A stretch of DNA of 64,000 nt. Origin: Methylocella sp. (GTDB lineage: Bacteria; Pseudomonadota; Alphaproteobacteria; Rhizobiales; Beijerinckiaceae). The DNA is taken from positions 2,708,501-2,772,500 of the forward strand of contig JBBCGG010000001.1 in assembly GCA_037200525.1 (NCBI GenBank), written 5' to 3'. Under the pieces are notes generated by a model that made no database searches, was not told the DNA's origin, and worked only from the letters and a program-made list of their open reading frames with translations. The translations under genes were made by a program, and so were the position numbers. Below, piece after piece: positions 7,956-17,092 of this stretch (its first letter is position 1; each line of letters starts with the position of its first letter).

Positions 7956-10900
7956 TCACCCGGCGTCGAGGAGGCGTTCGGCATCCTCGAGATCGACGCT
8001 CACGAGCTGGCTGATGCCGCGTTCGGCCATGGTTACGCCGAACAGCCGGTTCATCCGCGCCATCGTGATCGGATTATGCGTAATCGTGATGAAGCGGGTC
8101 TCGGTTTTTTGCCGCATCTGCTCAAGCAGATCGCAGAAACGCTCCACATTGGCGTCGTCGAGCGGCGCGTCAACCTCATCGAGCACGCAGATCGGCGCGG
8201 GATTGGTGAGAAAGATCGCAAAAATCAGCGACATGGCGGTGAGCGCTTGTTCGCCGCCGGAGAGCAGCGTCATAACCTGCGGTCTTTTGCCGGGCGGCCG
8301 GGCGAGAATTTCGAGGCCGGCTTCCAGAGGGTCATCCGACTCGACGAGTTGAAGTTCAGCGGAGCCGCCGCCGAAGAGACTTGTGAATAGCCCCTGGAAG
8401 TGGCCGTTGACGACCTCAAACGCCGCGAGCAGGCGCTCGCGGCCTTCTTTGTTCAAACTTTGGATTGCTTGGCGCAAGCGCCGGATGGCTTCCGTCAAAT
8501 CGGCATGTTCAGTCGCAAGATTTCCCTTGGCGGCCAGAGCCTCGTCGAGCTCGGCCTCGGCGCGAAGATTGACGGCCCCCAGCCGTTCGCGGTCTTGTTT
8601 CAGCCCCTCGAGCCGCCTTTCCACGTCCTCCGCCGACGGGAGCGCATCGCTGGCGGAGACGCCGGCGAGCGTGGCGAGAGCGGCCGGCGCGCAATCAAGT
8701 TCCGTCGCGATGAGGCGCAAAACCTCGTCGCAACGCAGCCGCGCCGATTCGATTCGAGCTTCGCTGCGGGCTTTTTCCTCGCGCGCGGCGCTCATCGCCT
8801 CCAGCGCCGCGCGGGCTTTGCGATCCGCCTCAGTGAGGGCGGTTTCGGCTGCCGCGCGCTTGTCGGCGGCTTCCCTGCGCGCAGCTTCCGCAGCTTCGAT
8901 CTGATTCATCAGAACGCGCCGGGTAGCCAGGAAAGCATCCGGCGCCTCCGCGAGCTTTTCGTATTCTGCGGTTGCTTCCTCGATCCGCGCTTCGAACGCG
9001 CTGATTTGGCCGCCGGAGCCTTCGCTGCGGACCTGCCAGGATTTGCGCTCCTCGGTGATCGCCTGCAGCCGCTTTGTCCGGGTCTGCGCCTCGCGCGAAT
9101 GGGCTTGCAATTCAGTGCGAGCCTCGCCGACCATGGCGCGTTGTTGCGCGGCGGCGGCGCGGGCCAATTCCAGCCGCTCGGCCAAATCAATCGCCGCGTC
9201 CATTCCGTCGAGTGCGTCCTGCGCTGCGGCGAATTTCTCCCGGGTTTCGTCACGGTCGCGGGTGAGCCGCTCCGCAGCATCTTCGAGCGCCGAAAGACGC
9301 GCCGCCGCCGCCGACTGCGCACGCTCGGCGCTGGCGTCCCTAGCGCGCGCGGCCTCCACCTCGCGAAGGGCGTTCTTGTGATTGCGCCGCGCTTCGCTCT
9401 CGGCGGTCGCCGCCGCCGCCAGATCGGCCTCGGCCGCTTCGGCTTTGGCCTTCAATGCATCAGCGATTTCGCGCGCGGCCTCAGCCGCCAAAGTCAGATC
9501 GCCGAGGCGGTTCTTTTCGACGAGGCGGCGCGCGGCGGGCGTTGGCGCCTCGGCAGCCTGGGTGAAGCCGTCCCAACGCCACAAATCGCCTTCCGTCGAG
9601 ACAAGTCTCTGGCCGGGCTTCAGCAAAGCTCGCAAGGCCGGCCCTTCGCTGCGCGGTGCTATGCCGATCTGTTTCAGGCGGCGGCCGAGAGGGGGAGGGG
9701 CGGTGACGAGATCGGAGAGAGGCTGCGCGCCGGGCGGCAGCTCCGGATCGCCATGCCCGTCGCTTTGAGCCCAATGCGCGGGGGCCGCTGGATTGGTCGA
9801 CGCATCGAGATCATCGCCGAGAGCGGCGCCGAGAGCCGCCTCAAAGCCTTTGGCGACTTCGATCTCTTCGGTGACGGCGACCCAAGAGCCGCCGGTCTCT
9901 GCGGTCAGCAGCTTTGACAGCGTCTGAACTTCCGTGTCGAGCTTTTGCGCCTTGCGCTCGGCCTCAGTCAGCAGAGAGCGGGCGCCGGCCTCGACCCCGC
10001 GCGCCTCCGCGCAGCGCTGTTCGGCGCCGGCGATCTCGTCCTCCAGCGCCTCGGCGGTCTCCACCGCCTGCTCCAGCGCCGCCCGCAGGACGGCGCGGTC
10101 CTCGGCCCCGCCTAGCTCAATTAGCGCGCCGCGATCCTCGGCGACTTTGCCTAGCTCCGCTTCTAGCCGGGCCAGTCGCGAACGCTCCTCACGCAGCGTA
10201 GCCTCGGCTGCGGCGCGCCGAGCCTCCACGGCCGCGCGGACATCCTGCGCCTCGGTAAGCGCCTTCTCGGCGATTGCGAGGGCGGCTTCCGCCTCGGCCA
10301 GCCGAGTTCGGGCGGCCGTCTCAAGACCGCTTTCCAGACTTTCCGCCTCGGCAAGTTCGCCGGCTTCCTTGTCCAGACGCTCCAGCACGCCGGCGGCGTC
10401 GGCGATCAGCGCGGTCTCGCGAGAGAGATCGCTCGTCATCTGAGCGATTCGCTGCGCCAGTTCGGCGCTTCGCGTTTTGGCGCGCTTTTCCTCGCCATCG
10501 AGAGCTTCGCGGGCGAGAATGAGCCTTTGCAATTCGCCGCCGCTCGAAACCTCGGCGTCGCGCAGCGCCGGCAGGCTATGCGCGGCGATGGCCTGCTCCC
10601 GCGCCGTCTCGGCTTGTTGCTTTGTCCGCTCGATCACTTCGGCGGCGTCGTATGCGAGCTTTCGCTCGGCTTGCGCCAGCGTCTCCGTCGCCTCTTTATG
10701 ATTGATCAGGGCGAGCAAGGCCTCGGAACTGCGAATGCTTGCGGCCAGATCGCGGTAGCGCGCCGCTTGCTTTGCCTGCCGCTCGAGGCCTTTGGTCTGG
10801 GTCTCGATCTGCGAAAGTATGTCGTCGAGACGCGTGAGATTATCTTCGGCGGCCTTCAGCCGCAGCTCCGCCTCGCGCCGGCGGGAGTGCAGCCCGGCGA

Positions 10901-11408
10901 CGCCGGCGGCTTCCTCAAGGATGCGGCGGCGCTCCTGCGGTTTGGCGGAGATCATCTCGCCAATCTGGCCTTGGCGCACCATCGCTGGCGAGCGCGCGCC
11001 GGAGGAGGCGTCGGCGAACAGCAATTGCACGTCGCGGGCCCGCACCTCGCGTCCATTGACGCGATAAGTCGAGCCCGATTCGCGCTCGATGCGGCGCGAG
11101 ACTTCTATGATTTCGTGATCGTTAAAGGCGGCCGGGGCCGTGCGGGCGGCATTGTCGAGCACAAGGCCGACTTCGGCCATATTGCGCGCCGGACGGTTGC
11201 CGCCGCCGGAGAAAATCACGTCGTCCATGCCCGAGGCGCGCATGTTCTTGAATGAGCTTTCGCCCATCACCCAGCGCATCGCCTCGACGAGATTGGACTT
11301 GCCGCAGCCGTTTGGCCCGACAATGCCGGTCAGCCCTGGCTCGATCAGGAACTCCGTTGGCTCAACGAAGGTCTTGAAGCCCGCGATGCGCAGTTTCGTG
11401 AATTTCAT
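7956..11408 (-). CDS. smc: chromosome segregation protein SMC
   Basis: This 1150-residue SMC ATPase has the Walker A loop GPNGCGKSN at residues 31-39, two very long Ala/Glu/Arg-rich coiled-coil arms interrupted by a central hinge (near residues 520-640), and a C-terminal head with the ABC signature LLSGGEQALTAM followed by the Walker B CVLDEVDAPLDD. It acts with ScpA/ScpB to condense and organise the chromosome. The frame is open throughout. The long antiparallel frames seen on the plus strand across this gene are coding shadows caused by high GC and Ala/Glu/Arg codons. Confidence 0.96.
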   Translation of the reverse strand: MKFTKLRIAGFKTFVEPTEFLIEPGLTGIVGPNGCGKSNLVEAMRWVMGESSFKNMRASGMDDVIFSGGGNRPARNMAEVGLVLDNAARTAPAAFNDHEIIEVSRRIERESGSTYRVNGREVRARDVQLLFADASSGARSPAMVRQGQIGEMISAKPQERRRILEEAAGVAGLHSRRREAELRLKAAEDNLTRLDDILSQIETQTKGLERQAKQAARYRDLAASIRSSEALLALINHKEATETLAQAERKLAYDAAEVIERTKQQAETAREQAIAAHSLPALRDAEVSSGGELQRLILAREALDGEEKRAKTRSAELAQRIAQMTSDLSRETALIADAAGVLERLDKEAGELAEAESLESGLETAARTRLAEAEAALAIAEKALTEAQDVRAAVEARRAAAEATLREERSRLARLEAELGKVAEDRGALIELGGAEDRAVLRAALEQAVETAEALEDEIAGAEQRCAEARGVEAGARSLLTEAERKAQKLDTEVQTLSKLLTAETGGSWVAVTEEIEVAKGFEAALGAALGDDLDASTNPAAPAHWAQSDGHGDPELPPGAQPLSDLVTAPPPLGRRLKQIGIAPRSEGPALRALLKPGQRLVSTEGDLWRWDGFTQAAEAPTPAARRLVEKNRLGDLTLAAEAAREIADALKAKAEAAEADLAAAATAESEARRNHKNALREVEAARARDASAERAQSAAAARLSALEDAAERLTRDRDETREKFAAAQDALDGMDAAIDLAERLELARAAAAQQRAMVGEARTELQAHSREAQTRTKRLQAITEERKSWQVRSEGSGGQISAFEARIEEATAEYEKLAEAPDAFLATRRVLMNQIEAAEAARREAADKRAAAETALTEADRKARAALEAMSAAREEKARSEARIESARLRCDEVLRLIATELDCAPAALATLAGVSASDALPSAEDVERRLEGLKQDRERLGAVNLRAEAELDEALAAKGNLATEHADLTEAIRRLRQAIQSLNKEGRERLLAAFEVVNGHFQGLFTSLFGGGSAELQLVESDDPLEAGLEILARPPGKRPQVMTLLSGGEQALTAMSLIFAIFLTNPAPICVLDEVDAPLDDANVERFCDLLEQMRQKTETRFITITHNPITMARMNRLFGVTMAERGISQLVSVDLEDAERLLDAG

Positions 11409-11681
11409 ATGCCGGACATCATGGCGCGGCCTTTACGCCCGAGAAAGAATTCTGCAATATTTTCAATGTTTATTGAAGACGTTAACTTCTGGTTAACCGA
11501 AAATGGCGATCAACGCGACTCGCTGTAGGCCATTACGGGGCGAGCCATGTGGCGAGCGCAAGGCGGCGGCGGCATTTATCTGTGCACAATAGACTGCGGA
11601 GACGGCATTCGTAGCGGCGCAATGACCCGAGCGCGAAGCGCATAGCGGCGCGCTTCATAGCCAATAGAGCGGCTTCCGCGC

Positions 11682-12332
11682 TCACTCGTCCTCGATTGAG
11701 CCGAACAGCGCGTCCGCGATATCCTCGACGGGCTTGACGCCGACGAGAGTCTGCTTGCCTGCGAAGGTGAAACGCGGCGGGTGCAGCACCCCGGCGGCGC
11801 GGACGTCGGCAAGCTCCTGCTTGAGGGCTGCGACGCCGTCGTCTCCTTTCAGGAATGACGCGGCGAGAACCGCATCGACGCCCGACTGCTCCGCCAGCGC
11901 GGCGAGGACCTCTTGATCGCCAATGTCCAGGCCTTTGAGGAAAAACGCCTGGAACAAACTCTCGGCCATCTCGATCTCGCGCCCGAACGGAGACGCAAAT
12001 CGAATCAGCCGATGCGCCGCGAACGTATTAGGCTGGCGCTTGATGTTATCGAAAGTGAGTTCAATCCCAAATTGGCGCTTGATCTCGGCCAGACCCGCAA
12101 GCGTCGCGGCGATCTCCTCTGAGCCATGCGCAGCCTCCACATAGGCGGCGCGGTCCTGTCCTTCCGGCGGCATGTCGGGGTCGATCTGGAAGGGGCGCCA
12201 GCGAATGTCGACGGCAAGTCCCGGTACTGTGGCGACGACGGCCTTGACCCGCCGCAACATCATAAAGCAGTCGAGGCAGACGACGTCGCCGGCAAAATCG
12301 ACGGGGATCGGCAGAGGGGCGCCTTCAGTCAT
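11682..12332 (-). CDS. DsbA-family thioredoxin-fold oxidoreductase
   Basis: The 216-residue protein resembles the FrnE/DsbA-like thioredoxin-fold family. The redox motif CLDC occurs early, in FAGDVVCLDCFMML, and the C-terminal half contains the helical domain and HPPRFTFAGKQTLVGVKP, where the Pro lies near the cis-Pro loop. The start at 12332 (MTEGAPLP) is preferred over 12428, whose first 32 residues are not family-like. No signal peptide is evident, so it is probably cytoplasmic. It lies upstream of smc on the same strand with a 273-base gap. Its substrate is unknown. Confidence 0.75.
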   Translation of the reverse strand: MTEGAPLPIPVDFAGDVVCLDCFMMLRRVKAVVATVPGLAVDIRWRPFQIDPDMPPEGQDRAAYVEAAHGSEEIAATLAGLAEIKRQFGIELTFDNIKRQPNTFAAHRLIRFASPFGREIEMAESLFQAFFLKGLDIGDQEVLAALAEQSGVDAVLAASFLKGDDGVAALKQELADVRAAGVLHPPRFTFAGKQTLVGVKPVEDIADALFGSIEDE

Positions 12333-12526
12333 GCGAGGCTCTTTCCGCGTTGGCGGGCCATTGAAGGATGATTCCTCCAATGGCGAAAAAGAGCCGTCAG
12401 GTTGAGACGTCAGCTTTAGAAAGGTCAATTGAGACGCGACGACGCATGGTCTTTGCAGCTCGCATGACCGGCTGTTCTCTTTCAGCGAGGAGCCTAGCGC
12501 GATGGCTTCGCTGCTTGCATAGTCTG

Positions 12527-13291
12527 CTACGCGCCCTCCTTTTTCCCTTGCGAAAACGTCCGCGCCATTTCGACGAATTCGCTTGGCATCATGATGATCG
12601 TCATGGTGTTTTGCTCGGCGCCGACCTCTGTGATCATCTGCATCCGGCGCAGCTCCAGACCAGCGGGGCTATGCATGATGATCTGCGCCGCTTGCTGGAG
12701 CAGGGCGGCTGCTTCGACTTCGGCTTCCGCCTTGATTTTCCGGGCGCGTTTTTCGCGCAGGGCCTCGGCTTCCTGCGCCATCGCGCGCTGCATCGATTCG
12801 GGAATCTCCACATTCCTCATCTGCACCCGCTCGACCTTGACGCCCCAGGGTTCGGTGACCTGATCGATCGAGGCCTGCAGCGCCGCGGACAGCGTTTCCT
12901 GCTCTTTCAAAACATCATCGAGCGTGTGCTGGCCGATGACATTGCGCAAAGCCGTCACGGCGACCTGGACGACCGAATCGCCGACATTCACGACCTCGAT
13001 GACGGCTCGGCCGGGATCGAAGATGCGGCGCCAGATCACGGCGTTGATCTTGACCGGCACGTTATCCTTGGTGATCGCCTCCTGCTGCGCGACCTCTGTC
13101 GTCATCGTGCGCATGTCGATGGTCGATCGCCATTCGATGAACGGGATCAGATAATAAAGCCCCGGCCCCGCGGTGCGGACATATTTGCCGAGCTGGAAAA
13201 CCACCGCGCGCTGATATTGATTGGCGATCCGAAATCCCGAAAGCAGAATCAGGCCGAGGAATCCCAAAACGCCAATGAATGTATCGCTCAT
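12527..13291 (-). CDS. SPFH/stomatin-family membrane protein
   Basis: The 254-residue product has a short N-terminal membrane anchor (about residues 5-22) and an SPFH/band 7 domain: NQYQRAVVFQLGKYV, GPGLYYLIPFIEW, VQMRNVEIPESMQRAMAQEAEALREKRA. The Ala/Glu-rich helix after it is the usual oligomerisation region. Stomatin/prohibitin homologues form membrane scaffolds and often modulate proteases or transporters; a partner NfeD gene is not adjacent. ATG 13291 is chosen since upstream residues are Arg/Ser-rich and overlap the preceding gene. It lies 31 bases after a peptide-type solute-binding protein gene, suggesting co-transcription. Confidence 0.85.
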   Translation of the reverse strand: MSDTFIGVLGFLGLILLSGFRIANQYQRAVVFQLGKYVRTAGPGLYYLIPFIEWRSTIDMRTMTTEVAQQEAITKDNVPVKINAVIWRRIFDPGRAVIEVVNVGDSVVQVAVTALRNVIGQHTLDDVLKEQETLSAALQASIDQVTEPWGVKVERVQMRNVEIPESMQRAMAQEAEALREKRARKIKAEAEVEAAALLQQAAQIIMHSPAGLELRRMQMITEVGAEQNTMTIIMMPSEFVEMARTFSQGKKEGA

Positions 13292-13322
13292 GCTCGTTCT
13301 CGGCCTTTTTGGAGCAAGCGCG

Positions 13323-15203
13323 TCACGGGCTGTCGCGCCACCACGTATCCAGCGTCGAGCTGCCGATTGGAGAGCCGTAATGGGGCAAATCCTTCGGCCT
13401 CGCCAACGGCGCCGCCGCCGCGATCCATTGATCTGATGCGTGGAAGAGCGGCACGATATAGAAGCCAGAGAGCAACACGCGGTCATAGGCGCGGACGGCC
13501 GTGACGAACTCTTCGCGCGTTTTGGCGGCGAGAAGCGCGTCGATGAGAGCGTCGACCGCAGGCGATTTGACGCCCGCAAGATTGAACGAGGCTTCCTGAT
13601 CGGCGCTCTTTGAGCCCCATCGCGAGCGCTGCTCATTGCCCGGCGATGCCGAGGAGACCCAGGTTCCGATCATCATGTCGAAATCGAATTTCTGCCGCCG
13701 CCGCTGATATTGCACCTCATCGACGAGCCTGACTTTCGCGCCGACGCCAATGCGGGCGAGCGAATCGGAGTAATTGAGGGCGAGGCGCTCCTGGTTGCGA
13801 TCCTTCACCATGATCTCGAAGGATAAAGCCTCGCCATCTTTGGTCAGGCGACCATCCTGCAATGCATATCCGGCCTCGCGCAGCAGTTCGAGGGCGCGCT
13901 TTGGCGCCGTCCTGTCGTGACCGGAGCCATCGGTTGTCGCCGGCTGCCAGCGCCCTTCGAGAATGTCTTCGCGAACGGCCCCCGGAAACGGCTCGAGCAA
14001 AACGCGCTCGGCGGAGCTAGCGGGGCGTCCCGTCGAAGCCAGTTCCGATTCGTCGAAAAAACTCTTCGTTCGCTTATAAAGGCCATCATAGAGATTGGCG
14101 TTGATCCATTCGAAATCGAACATCAGTCCTAGCGCTTCGCGCACCCTTCTGTCGTCGAACAGCGGCCGGCGCATATTGAAGACGAAGCCTTCCATGCCTT
14201 TGGGGCCGCCGATTGGAAGCGCCTCCCGAACGTCGCGATGATCTCGCATGGCGGAGAAATCATAGCCGCTTGTCCAGCGCACCGGGCTCGTCTCTTCGCG
14301 AAAGTCGAGGAGGCCCGCGGCGAAGGCCTCGAACAAGCTGTTGGAGTCGCGAAAATACTCGATGTCGATTTCGTTGAAATTATAGAGGCCGCGGCGGACC
14401 GGCAAATCCTTGCCCCAATAATTGGGATCACGCGTCAAAATCAGACGCTGGCCCGGTTTGACCTCGGTGATCTTATAGGGTCCAGAGCCAGTCGGGATTT
14501 CAAGGGTGGCGTCGTCGAATTTGGCTATGTCGATCTTGTGTCGCGACAGCACCGGCATCAGCGCCAAGGTGAGGGGCATTTCCCGATCGACGCCGCTCCC
14601 GAGTTCATAGCGGACCGTCAACGGGTCCGGCGTCTCGATGGATTTGACGAGGGAATAGGCCGCGCGGTGCTGTGGCCGCCCTCTTGTCCTCAGCAGATCG
14701 AAGGTGAAGCGGACGTCATCCGAGGTGATCGGCGCGCCATCGGCAAAATGCGCCCGCGGATCAAGCCTAAAAACCACATAAGTGCGGGCGGCATCCGTCT
14801 CGATCGACTGCGCGATTAGGCCGTAAAGCGTGAAAGGCTCGTCAAGCGAGCGCGTCATCAGCGTTTCGAAAACATTGCCGTTGAGACCCTGCGCCGTCGA
14901 ACCGGCCTTCAGGTTGAATGGGTTGAGGCTGTCGAACGCTCCCAAAAATCCGATGGCGATGCGGCCGCCTTTGGCGGCTTTAGGGTTGGCGTAGGGCAGG
15001 TGGTCGAAGGCATCCGGCAGGGCCGGGTCGCCATGCATGGCGATGGCGGCCTTTGGCGGGGCCTCCGCCCTGGCGCCGGACGAGCTTCCGCCAAGCGCGC
15101 CAAGCGCGCCAACCACGCAAAGCGCGAGAGAGAAAGCGCGGGCGGCGGCGATGATCCGGGTCAACTGCTGCGTCATTGCCATCATTTTAGAGCATTTTTG
15201 CAT
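13323..15203 (-). CDS. ABC transporter substrate-binding protein, peptide/nickel type (family 5)
   Basis: The 626-residue protein has an N-terminal signal peptide (hydrophobic AFSLALCVVGALGALGG, then ARAEA as a likely cleavage region) and the SBP_bac_5 layout: AIAMHGDPALPDAFDHLPYANP, ARTYVVFRLDPRAHFADGAP with VRFTFDLLRT, YNFNEIDIEYFRDSN and the C-terminal VRAYDRVLLSGFYIVPLFH. It resembles YejA-type periplasmic oligopeptide-binding proteins. No permease or ATPase genes follow; an SPFH gene does, so it is an orphan binding component here. Start sites at 15203 or a few codons further in are possible. Confidence 0.88.
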   Translation of the reverse strand: MQKCSKMMAMTQQLTRIIAAARAFSLALCVVGALGALGGSSSGARAEAPPKAAIAMHGDPALPDAFDHLPYANPKAAKGGRIAIGFLGAFDSLNPFNLKAGSTAQGLNGNVFETLMTRSLDEPFTLYGLIAQSIETDAARTYVVFRLDPRAHFADGAPITSDDVRFTFDLLRTRGRPQHRAAYSLVKSIETPDPLTVRYELGSGVDREMPLTLALMPVLSRHKIDIAKFDDATLEIPTGSGPYKITEVKPGQRLILTRDPNYWGKDLPVRRGLYNFNEIDIEYFRDSNSLFEAFAAGLLDFREETSPVRWTSGYDFSAMRDHRDVREALPIGGPKGMEGFVFNMRRPLFDDRRVREALGLMFDFEWINANLYDGLYKRTKSFFDESELASTGRPASSAERVLLEPFPGAVREDILEGRWQPATTDGSGHDRTAPKRALELLREAGYALQDGRLTKDGEALSFEIMVKDRNQERLALNYSDSLARIGVGAKVRLVDEVQYQRRRQKFDFDMMIGTWVSSASPGNEQRSRWGSKSADQEASFNLAGVKSPAVDALIDALLAAKTREEFVTAVRAYDRVLLSGFYIVPLFHASDQWIAAAAPLARPKDLPHYGSPIGSSTLDTWWRDSP

Positions 15204-15495
15204 TTACTGCAGTTCCGGCGTCAAGGCATGCGCTCGCGCGCTTGCTGGCGCTGAGGCGGCGAACGAAGGGTGATTCAGGCGCCTAAATGCGATTTCCAGA
15301 TTAAACTTGCCTGCGAATCTGGAGCCGAGGTTCGAACTGGGCTTGCAAGCCGGCCTCATAATGCGTAACCGAAGCGGCAAAGTCGATTGGGCTCCGATCC
15401 TTGACGGCGTCCCCCAATGTCGGCTTTGTCTGCCGCTGGTTAATTTTTTGGTCTGTCGTCCGTCTCCAAAGACCGATCATTTGAAAGGAAATCTA

Positions 15496-16302
15496 ATGCC
15501 GTTCTCGTTGAGACGCTTCGGCGCGGCCGGGTTGGCTGGCTTTTTTCTATTTGCCGGGGCTGATGCTTTTGCGCAGTCGAAGAAGCCCGCAGCTCCCGCG
15601 ACTCGCGCCCAACCGGCGCCTGCGCAGGACGCGCCGGCCCAGCAACCTGCTCCTGGATCGCCGGCTCCGCAGCAGCCGCAGCAGCCGCAGGGCCCGGTCA
15701 GAGTCGACCTTTTGCCGACCCAAAACGACTGGACCAAGGTCTGCGGCAAGGATCAGGCCGCCGGCAAGGAAATTTGTTATACGACCCGCGATTTCAGCGC
15801 CCAAAAGGACCAGCCCCCCGTTTTGGCGGTGGCCGTTTATGACGTCAAAGGCGAAGACGTCCGCATTGTCCGCCTGCTGATGCCCGTTGGCCTGATGCTG
15901 CGGCCAGGCTTCCGCTTTGCTGTGGATAAAGGCGCAACGACGGACGGCACTTTCGAGATCTGCTTCCCGAACGGCTGTTTCGCTGAAGCCAGGGTCAAAG
16001 GCTCGTCGGTCGACGAGCTGAAAAAAGGCACGTTGATGCTGGTCGACGTCAAGAATCAGGTCAACAATCTCGTTACGTTCGGGGTCCCGCTAGCTGGATT
16101 CGGCAAAGCCTTTGACGGGCCTGCGGTGGATCCGAAGGTTCTCGAGGAACAGCAGAAGAAATTGCAGGAAGAACTGCAAAAACGCGCTGATGACGAGCGC
16201 AAGCGCCTTGAGGCCGCCAAGCCCGACGCGACAGGCGGCGCGGCGATGGCCCCCGCTGCGGCCGCCCCCGCTCCGGCGGCGCCAGCGGCCCCGGCCAAGT
16301 AA
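15496..16302 (+). CDS. invasion-associated locus B (IalB) family exported protein
   Basis: The 268-residue product has a signal peptide (AAGLAGFFLFAGADAFAQ), a Pro/Ala/Gln-rich spacer of about 45 residues, an IalB domain (TQNDWTKVCGKD, then EICYTTRDF, VRIVRLLMPVGLMLRPGFRF, FEICFPNGCFAEA with four cysteines), and a charged helical tail ending in an Ala/Pro-rich stretch. IalB proteins are widespread in Hyphomicrobiales, and outside Bartonella their role is not established. ATG 15496 follows AAAGGA; a longer in-frame start at 15307 would remove the signal peptide from the N-terminus. A bidirectional terminator lies downstream. Confidence 0.85.
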   Translation: MPFSLRRFGAAGLAGFFLFAGADAFAQSKKPAAPATRAQPAPAQDAPAQQPAPGSPAPQQPQQPQGPVRVDLLPTQNDWTKVCGKDQAAGKEICYTTRDFSAQKDQPPVLAVAVYDVKGEDVRIVRLLMPVGLMLRPGFRFAVDKGATTDGTFEICFPNGCFAEARVKGSSVDELKKGTLMLVDVKNQVNNLVTFGVPLAGFGKAFDGPAVDPKVLEEQQKKLQEELQKRADDERKRLEAAKPDATGGAAMAPAAAAPAPAAPAAPAK

Positions 16303-16392
16303 TAAAGGCCGAGTCACAAACGAAAATTCTTCCGGCGAGCGATTACAAACGCCTCGCCGGAGGCGATCAACGAGCGGCGAGAAAATTACATG

Positions 16393-16432
16393 AGCATGAC
16401 GGCTTCAATTAAAGCCGCCATGCTTTTTGTTT
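16393..16432. terminator. bidirectional terminator between the ialB-like gene and the two-component pair
   Basis: AGCATGACGGCTT (16393-16405) can pair with AAGCCGCCATGCT (about 16411-16423) with a single A/C mismatch, followed by TTTTTGTTTTT on the plus strand. It lies between two convergent genes, about 90 bases after one stop and 25 bases after the other. Confidence 0.75.
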
Positions 16433-16456
16433 TTGAATTCTGGCGCTGATTGTTCT

Positions 16457-17092
16457 TTAGACCTTGGCCCTTAATTCCACCGCGAATTTGATCAGGGCCG
16501 GACTGGTCGATATGCGTAGCTTCTGCTTAACGGCCGACACGACATTGGCCGCCGTTTTGTAACCTATGTCCAGGCTTGCAGAAATTTCAGAAAGGCTTTT
16601 GCCCTCGCCAAGCAAAGTGACGACTTGCCGCTCGCGATCGGTCAGAGCGCGCAGAGGCTTCTCTGCGGGCTCAAAATTAGCCAAAGCAAGATTCTGCGCG
16701 ACGGATTGGCCAAGGTAGACGGAGCCCGACAAAACCTTGTCGATTGCGTGGAGAATGGCGTTCGGATCGTCGTTCTTGGTCACATAACCGCGCGCGCCTT
16801 CATCGAGCGCGCGAGATACGAATGTCGCCGCTTCATACATGCTGAAGATGACGATGCGCGCGGCGGCGTTATCGCGCATGAGCTCCGGGATGATGTCGAG
16901 ACCGCCCATATCGGGCAATTCCACATCCAGGATGATGACAGCGGGCAAGAAACTCCGGTTCGCGGCGAGGCCGCCCTGCGCCGAGCTTGCCTCCATCGGC
17001 TCGAAATCAGGCCGCCGCGCGAGAATCCGCAGGCATCCGTCGCGAACGATCGGATGATCCTCGATCAGCAATATTTTGACGCGCTCGCTCAT
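16457..17092 (-). CDS. LuxR/NarL-family response regulator
   Basis: The 211-residue product has a receiver domain with the acidic pair ED at residues 11-12 and the phosphoacceptor D56 in ILDVELP, and a C-terminal LuxR-type helix-turn-helix (ALTDRERQVVTLLGEGKSLSEIS, then TAANVVSAVKQKL). It overlaps the 3' end of the kinase gene by four bases (ATGA), so the pair is co-translated. Signal and target genes cannot be told from the sequence. Confidence 0.9.
   Translation of the reverse strand: MSERVKILLIEDHPIVRDGCLRILARRPDFEPMEASSAQGGLAANRSFLPAVIILDVELPDMGGLDIIPELMRDNAAARIVIFSMYEAATFVSRALDEGARGYVTKNDDPNAILHAIDKVLSGSVYLGQSVAQNLALANFEPAEKPLRALTDRERQVVTLLGEGKSLSEISASLDIGYKTAANVVSAVKQKLRISTSPALIKFAVELRAKV

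Noticed and set aside
8400-9917. 505-residue plus-strand frame across smc
   Set aside because: It is antisense to the SMC coiled coil, is Arg/Gly/Phe-rich without any family motif, and arises from high-GC codon bias.
15307-15495. 63-codon N-terminal extension of the IalB-like gene
   Set aside because: It would bury the signal peptide; the AAAGGA before 15496 and the signal sequence favour the shorter form.
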